Positions 16,285 through 21,607 of a stretch of DNA of 32,905 nt are shown one piece after another (within the stretch, counting starts at the first letter, position 1; each line of letters opens with the position of its first letter). The DNA comes from Prolixibacteraceae bacterium UBA6029 (GTDB taxonomy: Bacteria; Bacteroidota; Bacteroidia; Bacteroidales; Prolixibacteraceae). The DNA lies in NCBI GenBank assembly GCA_002429385.1, contig DIZL01000039.1:1-32905 (forward strand). The letters are read 5' to 3'. The position numbers and the translations under genes are program-made. The notes under the pieces are model-generated. The model saw only the letters and a program-made list of their open reading frames with translations, was not told the DNA's origin and searched no databases.

Positions 16285-16587
16285 ATGAACATTCAGGTAA
16301 AAACTGTACACTTTACAGCAGATCAGAAGTTGATCGATTTTGTAAATAAAAAAGTACCAAAACTTGATATCTACTTCGAAGGAATTATCGGAGCTGAAGT
16401 AACAATGAAGGTTGTTAAACCTGAAACAGTTAATAACAAATTGGCTGAAATTAAACTTTCCATTCCCGGATCTGATTATCTTTTTGCAGAAAAACAGGCT
16501 GATTCATTTGAAGAAGCAATTGATTTGGCAGTTGAAGCAATCCGCAAACAATTAACCAAATTTAAAGATAAGTTGAAGGATAAATAA
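16285..16587 (+). CDS. hpf: Ribosome hibernation-promoting factor, short form (HPF/RaiA family)
   Basis: This 100-residue protein has the beta-alpha-beta-beta-beta-alpha layout of the family. It starts MNIQVKTVHFTADQKLIDFV, continues with the strands GAEVTMKVV and LAEIKLSIPGSDYLFAEKQA, and ends in the helix SFEEAIDLAVEAIRKQLTKFK plus a basic tail. It lacks the C-terminal dimerisation domain of long HPF. The protein binds the 30S decoding channel in slow-growing cells and blocks translation. It is the last gene of the rpsU-xerC-hpf group. A consensus Shine-Dalgarno, rare in this genome, marks its start and suggests specialised translational control. Confidence 0.93.
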   Translation: MNIQVKTVHFTADQKLIDFVNKKVPKLDIYFEGIIGAEVTMKVVKPETVNNKLAEIKLSIPGSDYLFAEKQADSFEEAIDLAVEAIRKQLTKFKDKLKDK

Positions 16588-16610
16588 AAACTAAAATATT
16601 AATTTGGTAG

Positions 16611-16642
16611 TTGTGATTTCCAATAAAATATTTATACATTTG
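16611..16642 (+). promoter_or_regulatory. Promoter of the tRNA-tuf operon
   Basis: TTG at 16611 and TACATTTG at 16635-16642, 21 bases apart, fit the Bacteroidota promoter pattern, with a perfect -7 box. The start site would be near 16649, about 100 bases before the first tRNA. Confidence 0.6.
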
Positions 16643-16693
16643 CAAACCTTTTTTGGACAAGTATCTTAATGGGGAATCTTGACAAAAATAAAG

Positions 16694-16734
16694 CCCTGTA
16701 AACAGGATTTAGATTGTTTATAGGGTCTTTGACA
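16694..16734 (+). promoter_or_regulatory. Leader hairpin and boxA-like antitermination site
   Basis: CCCTGTAAAC (16694-16703) pairs with GTTTATAGGG (16716-16725) over ten positions with one G-U pair. It overlaps GGTCTTTGACA (16724-16734), which resembles the boxA of E. coli stable-RNA leaders (GCTCTTTAACA). boxA binds NusB/NusE so that polymerase can pass through untranslated RNA. The position, 15 bases before tRNA-Thr, fits that role. Confidence 0.5.
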
Positions 16735-16749
16735 TGATGTATAAATTAT

Positions 16750-16823
16750 GCCGAATTAGCTCAGTTGGCCAGAGCACGTGATTTGTAATCTCGGGGTCCT
16801 CAGTTCGAATCTGAGATTCGGCT
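16750..16823 (+). tRNA. tRNA-Thr (anticodon TGT)
   Basis: The acceptor stem GCCGAAT/ATTCGGC, D stem GCTC/GAGC and T arm CTCAG-TTCGAAT-CTGAG are perfect. The anticodon loop TTTGTAA gives TGT, reading ACA. The anticodon stem CGTGA/TCTCG has a T29-T41 mismatch; TCACG would pair fully. CCA is not encoded. This is the first gene of the tRNA-tuf operon. Confidence 0.93.
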
Positions 16824-16851
16824 CATTGTTCGACAAGTGTAAAAGTTATTG

Positions 16852-16934
16852 GGGGAGATACCAAAGTGGCCAACTGGGGCAGACTGTAACTCTGCTGGCG
16901 TACGCCTTCGTAGGTTCGAATCCTGCTCTCCCCA
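16852..16934 (+). tRNA. tRNA-Tyr (anticodon GTA)
   Basis: The acceptor stem GGGGAGA/TCTCCCC is perfect. The anticodon arm is GCAGA-CTGTAAC-TCTGC with anticodon GTA. The long variable arm (GGCG-TA-CGCC) marks a class II tRNA, as expected for bacterial tRNA-Tyr. The T arm GTAGG-TTCGAAT-CCTGC is sound. CCA is not encoded. Confidence 0.96.
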
Positions 16935-16936
16935 CA

Positions 16937-17080
16937 AAGAAGTTCCAAGTTCAAAGTTGAAAGTTCCAAGTTGACGTAACCTGAAACTTGAAACCTGAAA
17001 CTTATAAGAAGTTGAAAGTTAAAAGTTAAAAGTTCAAAGTTACGTCAACTTGGAACCTGAAACCTGAAACTTGAAACACA
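16937..17080. repeat. AAGTT-rich inverted-repeat element between tRNA-Tyr and tRNA-Gly
   Basis: About 144 bases consist almost only of variants of AAGTTCCAAGTTGAAAGTT and their complements (CCTGAAACTTGAAACC). An exact 17-bp inverted repeat joins TTCCAAGTTGACGTAAC (16964-16980) and GTTACGTCAACTTGGAA (17039-17055). The 58 bases between them pair partly with each other. The whole can fold into one long hairpin in the tRNA precursor. It encodes no protein. Confidence 0.85.
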
Positions 17081-17083
17081 TAA

Positions 17084-17156
17084 GCGGGAGTAGCTCAGCT
17101 GATAGAGCATTAGCCTTCCAAGCTAAGGGTCGCGAGTTTGAATCTCGTCTCCCGCT
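17084..17156 (+). tRNA. tRNA-Gly (anticodon TCC) with A19/T56
   Basis: The acceptor stem GCGGGAG/CTCCCGC, D stem GCTC/GAGC and anticodon stem TTAGC/GCTAA are perfect, and the loop CTTCCAA gives TCC. The D loop reads AGCTGATA, so position 19 is A instead of the near-universal G. The T loop reads TTTGAAT, so position 56 is T instead of C. These two bases pair with each other in the tRNA elbow. CCA is not encoded. Confidence 0.94.
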
Positions 17157-17169
17157 CAATAAAAAGATT

Positions 17170-17241
17170 GCTGATGTAGCTCAGGGGTAGAGCGCTTCCT
17201 TGGTAAGGAAGAGGTCGCGAGTTCAATTCTCGCCCTCAGCT
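17170..17241 (+). tRNA. tRNA-Thr (anticodon GGT)
   Basis: The anticodon arm CTTCC-TTGGTAA-GGAAG gives GGT, reading ACC/ACU. The D and T arms are sound (GCGAG-TTCAATT-CTCGC). The acceptor stem GCTGATG/CCTCAGC carries a T6-C67 mismatch. The gene lies 41 bases before tuf, as thrT does in E. coli. Confidence 0.94.
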
Positions 17242-17282
17242 CTGATGAAAGTTTAAAAGATAATTTAAAATTATTACAAGTT

Positions 17283-18470
17283 ATGGCTAAAGCAAAATTT
17301 AACAGGGACAAGGCCCACGTCAATATTGGTACTATTGGCCACGTTGACCACGGCAAGACTACTTTGACTGCTGCTATTACTATGGTATTGGCAAGAAAAG
17401 GTTATTGTGAAGTAAAATCGTTTGAATCTATTGACAGTGCTCCGGAAGAAAAAGAGCGCGGTATTACAATTAATACTGCCCATGTTGAGTACGAAACAGC
17501 TACACGTCACTATGCTCACGTTGACTGTCCGGGACATGCTGACTATGTGAAAAACATGGTTACAGGTGCTGCCCAGATGGACGGCGCTATCATCGTAGTT
17601 GCTGCAACTGATGGTCCTATGCCTCAGACTCGTGAACACATCCTTTTGGCCCGTCAGGTAAACGTACCTAAACTGGTTGTTTTCATGAATAAGGTGGATA
17701 TGGTTGACGACCCGGAAATTCTTGAACTTGTTGAAATGGAAATTCGTGAATTATTAACATTCTACGGTTTCGACGGAGACAATTCACCAGTTATCATGGG
17801 ATCAGCTCTTGGTGCAATGAACGGTGAAGCAAAATGGGAAGAAAAAGTTCTTGAATTAATGGATGCAGTTGATACCTGGATTCCAATTCCTCCACGTGAT
17901 GTTGATAAGCCTTTCCTTATGCCTGTTGAAGACGTATTCTCGATCACTGGTCGTGGAACAGTTGCAACTGGTCGTATCGAAACTGGGTTGGTTCACACAG
18001 GTGATGAACTTCAGTTGATTGGTTTAGGTGCAGAAGGTCGTAAAACAGTTTGTACCGGTGTTGAAATGTTCCGTAAAATTCTTGATGATGGTCAGGCTGG
18101 TGACAACGTAGGTTTGTTGTTGCGTGGTGTTGACAAAAAAGAAATCAAACGTGGACAGATTCTTGCCAAGCCAGGTTCAGTAACACCTCATACAACATTT
18201 AAAGCTGAGGTTTATATTCTGAAAAAAGAAGAAGGTGGACGTCACACTCCATTCCACAACAAATATCGTCCTCAATTCTATATCCGTACTTTAGATGTTA
18301 CAGGTGAAATCATGTTACCTGAAGGACGCGAAATGGTTATGCCAGGTGATAACGTTTCAATTATAGTACAATTGATCTACCCGGTAGCTCTTAGTGTAGG
18401 ACTTCGTTTTGCAATCCGCGAAGGTGGTCGTACCGTTGGCGCTGGACAGGTTACTGAAATTGTTTCGTAA
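17283..18470 (+). CDS. tuf: Elongation factor Tu
   Basis: The product is a 395-residue translational GTPase of normal length. GTP-binding motifs are GHVDHGKT (19-26), the switch I region RGITINTAHVEYET, DCPGH near 81-85 and NKVD near 136-139. Domains 2 and 3 follow, with RGTVATGRIETG and the C-terminal GGRTVGAGQVTEIV. It carries aminoacyl-tRNA to the ribosomal A site. It is transcribed behind four tRNA genes and ahead of a strong terminator, as in the E. coli tufB operon. The minus-strand ORFs here are shadows. Confidence 0.99.
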   Translation: MAKAKFNRDKAHVNIGTIGHVDHGKTTLTAAITMVLARKGYCEVKSFESIDSAPEEKERGITINTAHVEYETATRHYAHVDCPGHADYVKNMVTGAAQMDGAIIVVAATDGPMPQTREHILLARQVNVPKLVVFMNKVDMVDDPEILELVEMEIRELLTFYGFDGDNSPVIMGSALGAMNGEAKWEEKVLELMDAVDTWIPIPPRDVDKPFLMPVEDVFSITGRGTVATGRIETGLVHTGDELQLIGLGAEGRKTVCTGVEMFRKILDDGQAGDNVGLLLRGVDKKEIKRGQILAKPGSVTPHTTFKAEVYILKKEEGGRHTPFHNKYRPQFYIRTLDVTGEIMLPEGREMVMPGDNVSIIVQLIYPVALSVGLRFAIREGGRTVGAGQVTEIVS

Positions 18471-18498
18471 TATCCCGCTAAAATATTCTGATAGGAAG

Positions 18499-18524
18499 TC
18501 CCGGACTTTATGTCCGGGATTTTT
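18499..18524 (+). terminator. Rho-independent terminator after tuf
   Basis: TCCCGGAC and GTCCGGGA form a perfect 8-bp stem with a TTTAT loop, followed by five T. It starts 28 bases after the tuf stop and separates tuf from the secE side. Confidence 0.9.
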
Positions 18525-18526
18525 CT

Positions 18527-18597
18527 ACGGATGGAACTCAGACGGGAGTTTTGTTTTTTTTATATGAATAGAGTAAGTTCGAATCTTACCATCCGTA
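18527..18597 (+). pseudogene. Degenerate tRNA, probably a former tRNA-Trp
   Basis: The ends are intact: acceptor ACGGATG/CATCCGT (7 bp, with the A1-T72 pair typical of Bacteroidota tRNA-Trp), discriminator A, and a perfect T arm GTAAG-TTCGAAT-CTTAC. The middle is decayed. Position 8 is G instead of T. The D loop AGACGG has only six bases and lacks the usual A21. The anticodon arm reads TTGTT-TTTTTTA-TATGA, with only weak or mismatched pairs and TTT instead of CCA at the anticodon. The length (71 nt) is still that of a tRNA. In related genomes and in many bacteria tRNA-Trp sits just before secE, which is where this lies. A sequencing error in a T-rich run cannot be ruled out. Confidence 0.7.
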
Positions 18598-18618
18598 CAA
18601 ATTATATTATAATACGAA

Positions 18619-18810
18619 ATGAAACTTATACTATATTTCGAAGAAGCTTATAATGAGCTTGTTCATAAAGTTTCCTGGCCTACCCGCAAAGAATTGCAGA
18701 ATAGCGCTTTGATTGTAATGGTTGCTTCCTTTATTATAGCACTGATAGTCTTCGTAATGGATTTCTCTTTTGATAACATTATGAGCTTTGTGTACAAATT
18801 ATTTTATTAA
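18619..18810 (+). CDS. secE: Preprotein translocase subunit SecE
   Basis: This small protein of 63 residues has the conserved amphipathic start YFEEAYNELVHKVSWPTRKELQ, with the WPT(R)KEL hinge motif, and one transmembrane helix SALIVMVASFIIALIVFVM. It stabilises the SecY channel in the inner membrane. The single-helix form is usual outside Gammaproteobacteria. It lies 18 bases ahead of nusG, the normal order. Confidence 0.96.
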   Translation: MKLILYFEEAYNELVHKVSWPTRKELQNSALIVMVASFIIALIVFVMDFSFDNIMSFVYKLFY

Positions 18811-18828
18811 TTCCTTTTGGAGTACATC

Positions 18829-19377
18829 ATGGGCGAAAACGTAAAAAAATGGTATGTTCTTCGGGCAATCGGCGGAAAAGAGAAGAAAGTCAAAGAATAT
18901 ATTGAAAACGAGATTGCAAATGCTGGTCTTCAGGAGTATGTTTCACAGGTATTGATTCCTACAGAGAAAGTTTATCAGATTCGCAACGGTAAAAAAATCA
19001 GTAAGGATAGAAATTTCTTTCCTGGTTATGTTTTAATTGAAGCTTGTCTGGTAGGTGAAATTCCTCACTTGTTGAAAAGTATACCCAACGTCATTGGCTT
19101 CCTTGGGGATACCAAGAGTGGAGATCCTGTTCCGATGCGTCAGTCTGAAGTTTACCGGATTCTTGGTCAGGTAGATGAAATGGCTGAATTGGGAGAGGAA
19201 ATGAATGTTCCCTTCGTAGTGGGAGAAACTGTGAAAGTTATTGATGGGCCATTTAATGGCTTCAACGGAATCATTGAGAAGATTAATGATGAAAAGAAGA
19301 AGCTTGAAGTAATGGTTAAAATTTTTGGACGAAAAACTCCTTTGGAGCTTAGCTTCATGCAAGTAGAAAAGGAGTAA
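18829..19377 (+). CDS. nusG: Transcription termination/antitermination factor NusG
   Basis: The 182-residue protein has the NGN domain, starting KKWYVLRAIGGKEKKVKEYI and including NFFPGYVLIEA and NVIGFLG. It also has the C-terminal KOW motif FVVGETVKVIDGPFNGFNGIIEKI. It travels with RNA polymerase and links it to the ribosome or Rho. The ATG at 18829 is preferred over the upstream in-frame TTG at 18817. It starts the conserved domain and has GGAG six bases before it, one of the few Shine-Dalgarno-like sites here. Confidence 0.97.
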   Translation: MGENVKKWYVLRAIGGKEKKVKEYIENEIANAGLQEYVSQVLIPTEKVYQIRNGKKISKDRNFFPGYVLIEACLVGEIPHLLKSIPNVIGFLGDTKSGDPVPMRQSEVYRILGQVDEMAELGEEMNVPFVVGETVKVIDGPFNGFNGIIEKINDEKKKLEVMVKIFGRKTPLELSFMQVEKE

Positions 19378-19399
19378 TAAATCATTTATCGATTTTATT

Positions 19400-19843
19400 A
19401 TGGCTAAAGAAATTGCTGCATTAATTAAATTGCAAGTAAAGGGGGGTGCTGCTAATCCTTCACCTCCAATAGGCCCGGCATTAGGTTCTAAAGGGGTAAA
19501 TATCATGCAGTTTTGCAAACAGTTTAACGGTAGAACTCAAGACCTTGCAGGTAAAGTTTTGCCGGTTGTTATAACTGTTTATGCTGATAAATCGTTTGAT
19601 TTTGTAATTAAACAACCCCCGGTAGCCGTGCAACTTATTGAAGCTGCGAAGGTGAAGAAAGGTTCTGCAGAGCCACACGTTTTAAAAGTGGGTTCTGTAA
19701 GCTGGGAACAAGTAAAGGTGATTGCAGAAATTAAACTGGAAGACCTGAACTGTTTCTCACTTGATGCAGCTATAAGCATGGTTGCTGGTACTGCCAGAAG
19801 TATGGGTATCACCGTTGAAGGCGAACGCCCTGCGACAAACTAA
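19400..19843 (+). CDS. rplK: 50S ribosomal protein uL11
   Basis: The 147-residue product begins MAKEIAALIKLQVKGGAANP, with the PPIGPALGSKGVNIMQFCKQFN block that contacts 23S rRNA at the GTPase centre. The C-terminal RNA-binding domain ends in AISMVAGTARSMGITVEG. It sits between nusG and rplA as usual. Confidence 0.98.
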   Translation: MAKEIAALIKLQVKGGAANPSPPIGPALGSKGVNIMQFCKQFNGRTQDLAGKVLPVVITVYADKSFDFVIKQPPVAVQLIEAAKVKKGSAEPHVLKVGSVSWEQVKVIAEIKLEDLNCFSLDAAISMVAGTARSMGITVEGERPATN

Positions 19844-19857
19844 TTAAAATTACTAAA

Positions 19858-20556
19858 ATGGGCAGAATTACAAAGAATAAAAAGCTTGCTCTGGAAAAAC
19901 TCGAAAAGGGGAAAATCTATACACTGAAAGAAGCTTCAGTATTGGTAAAAGAAATTGCTTTTACCAAGTTTGATGCTTCGGTGGATATCGATGTTCGTCT
20001 TGGAGTAGATCCCAGAAAAGCTAATCAAATGGTTAGAGGCGTGGTTACTTTACCTCATGGTACTGGTAAAGAAGTACGTGTATTGGCCCTTGTTACTCCT
20101 GAAAAAGAACAGGAAGCCAGAGATGCTGGAGCTGATTATGTTGGTCTTGACGATTATGTTGATAAAATCAAGGGTGGTTGGACCGATGTAGATGTGATTA
20201 TCACTATGCCACCGGTTATGGGTAAAGTTGGAGCACTTGGACGTATTTTAGGTCCCCGTGGTTTGATGCCGAACCCTAAAAGTGGTACTGTTACAATGGA
20301 TATTGGAAAGGCTGTTGCTGAAGTAAAAGCTGGTAAAATTGACTTCAAAGTCGATAAGTTTGGTATTGTTCACACTTCTGTTGGGAAAGTTTCATTTGAA
20401 CCTGAGAAGTTAGTTGCGAACGCTACTGAATTTGTAAATACCCTGATTAAGCTTAAACCTTCTGCTGCAAAAGGTACTTACGTTAAAAGTATTTACGTGT
20501 CTAGTACGATGAGTCCTGGAATACAAGTAGAACCAAAGTCTGTCTCTGAAAAGTAA
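19858..20556 (+). CDS. rplA: 50S ribosomal protein uL1
   Basis: The 232-residue protein includes VDIDVRLGVDPRKANQMVRG, the hinge segment MPPVMGKVGALGRILGPRGLMPNP, and the C-terminal TYVKSIYVSSTMSPGIQV. uL1 forms the mobile L1 stalk and in many bacteria represses its own operon by binding mRNA. It follows rplK by 14 bases. Confidence 0.98.
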   Translation: MGRITKNKKLALEKLEKGKIYTLKEASVLVKEIAFTKFDASVDIDVRLGVDPRKANQMVRGVVTLPHGTGKEVRVLALVTPEKEQEARDAGADYVGLDDYVDKIKGGWTDVDVIITMPPVMGKVGALGRILGPRGLMPNPKSGTVTMDIGKAVAEVKAGKIDFKVDKFGIVHTSVGKVSFEPEKLVANATEFVNTLIKLKPSAAKGTYVKSIYVSSTMSPGIQVEPKSVSEK

Positions 20557-20565
20557 AATATTGAT

Positions 20566-21087
20566 ATGAAAAGATCAGAAAAATTCGAAATTATCGGTAA
20601 TCTTACGGAGCAGATTAATTCATCAACTCATTTTTATCTGACTGACATTGAAGGTCTGAATGCTGCTAAAACAAGTAGTTTAAGACGTTTATGTAACAAA
20701 CAGCAAGTAGAATTGGTTGTGGTTAAGAATACCCTCTTGCGTAAAGCGCTGGAAGCATCAAATAAGAATGCAGAAGAGCTTTATGAGGTTCTAACAGGTA
20801 ATACTTCCGTCATGTTTTGTGAGAACGCTAATGCTCCTGCAAAATTGATTAAAGACTTCAAAAAGAAAAACAAGATGCCAATTTTAAAAGGCGCCTATGT
20901 TCAGGAGTCAATTTATGTTGGTGAAGATCAATTGGATGTATTAGTTTCTATTAAGTCTAAAAACGAACTTATTGGTGAAGTTATCGGATTGTTGCAATCT
21001 CCTATCAAAAATGTGATTGGTGGATTACAGTCAGGTGCAAATATCATCCATGGTGTTTTGAAGACATTGGGAGAAAGAGAAAATTAG
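20566..21087 (+). CDS. rplJ: 50S ribosomal protein uL10
   Basis: The protein has 173 residues. Its N-terminal rRNA-binding domain includes FYLTDIEGLNAAKTSSLRR and LVVVKNTLLRKALE. The C-terminal helix that carries L7/L12 dimers is at LQSPIKNVIGGLQSGANIIH. The gene begins only nine bases after rplA. The long rplJ leader that controls this gene in E. coli is therefore absent. Confidence 0.97.
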   Translation: MKRSEKFEIIGNLTEQINSSTHFYLTDIEGLNAAKTSSLRRLCNKQQVELVVVKNTLLRKALEASNKNAEELYEVLTGNTSVMFCENANAPAKLIKDFKKKNKMPILKGAYVQESIYVGEDQLDVLVSIKSKNELIGEVIGLLQSPIKNVIGGLQSGANIIHGVLKTLGEREN

Positions 21088-21123
21088 TTAGTTATAAAAT
21101 TATATTAAAAAATTATTATCGAA

Positions 21124-21498
21124 ATGGCAGATTTAAAAGCACTTGCGGAAGAGTTAGTGAACTTAACTGTAAAAGAAGTAAATGAATTAGCCGGAATTTT
21201 AAAATCGGTTTATGGTATTGAACCTGCTGCTGCAGCTGTTGCTGTTGCTGCTGCCGGCCCTGCTGAAGAAGTAGAAGCCGCAGTTCAAACCGAATTCGAT
21301 GTTATTCTGAAAGCAGCTGGTCAGTCAAAATTGGCTGTAGTAAAATTAGTGAAAGAGTTAACTGGTCTTGGTTTGAAAGAAGCTAAAGAAGTAGTTGATA
21401 GTGCTCCAAAAGCAATCAAAGAAAAAGTTTCCAGAGACGAAGCAGAATCATTAAAAACGCAATTGGAAGAAGCTGGAGCAGAAGTTGAACTTAAATAA
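21124..21498 (+). CDS. rplL: 50S ribosomal protein bL12 (L7/L12)
   Basis: The 124-residue protein has the dimerising N-terminal domain, an Ala/Val-rich flexible hinge (PAAAAVAVAAAGPAEEVEAA), and the C-terminal domain with KLAVVKLVKELTGLGLKEAK that recruits translation GTPases. It is the last gene before the hairpin that separates the ribosomal genes from rpoB. Confidence 0.98.
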   Translation: MADLKALAEELVNLTVKEVNELAGILKSVYGIEPAAAAVAVAAAGPAEEVEAAVQTEFDVILKAAGQSKLAVVKLVKELTGLGLKEAKEVVDSAPKAIKEKVSRDEAESLKTQLEEAGAEVELK

Positions 21499-21532
21499 AA
21501 GTCTTACGACCTTATTTATAGGTTGAATGGTT

Positions 21533-21567
21533 TAGAACCTCACATTCGTGGGGTTCTATCCCTTTTT
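21533..21567 (+). terminator. Terminator-like hairpin (attenuator) between rplL and rpoB
   Basis: TAGAACC and GGTTCTA close a stem that continues inside as CAC/GTG with an ATTC loop and one T-G pair between. CCC and five T follow. It lies 35 bases after rplL and 41 before rpoB. In E. coli a partial terminator at the same place sets the ratio of ribosomal proteins to polymerase. Confidence 0.7.
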
Positions 21568-21607
21568 GTATATTTATCTTATGAGTTCAATTAATTAATA
21601 TACATAG

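Noticed and set aside
16778..16960. 60-codon plus-strand ORF across two tRNA genes
   Set aside because: It reads through tRNA-Thr and tRNA-Tyr and is not a protein gene.
16937..17080. CRISPR-like array
   Set aside because: The repeated units are short, unequal and contiguous, with both orientations present and no spacers or cas genes. It is a simple inverted-repeat element.
17274..17639. 121-codon minus-strand ORF opposite tuf
   Set aside because: It is antisense to the strongly conserved start of EF-Tu and arises from codon bias.
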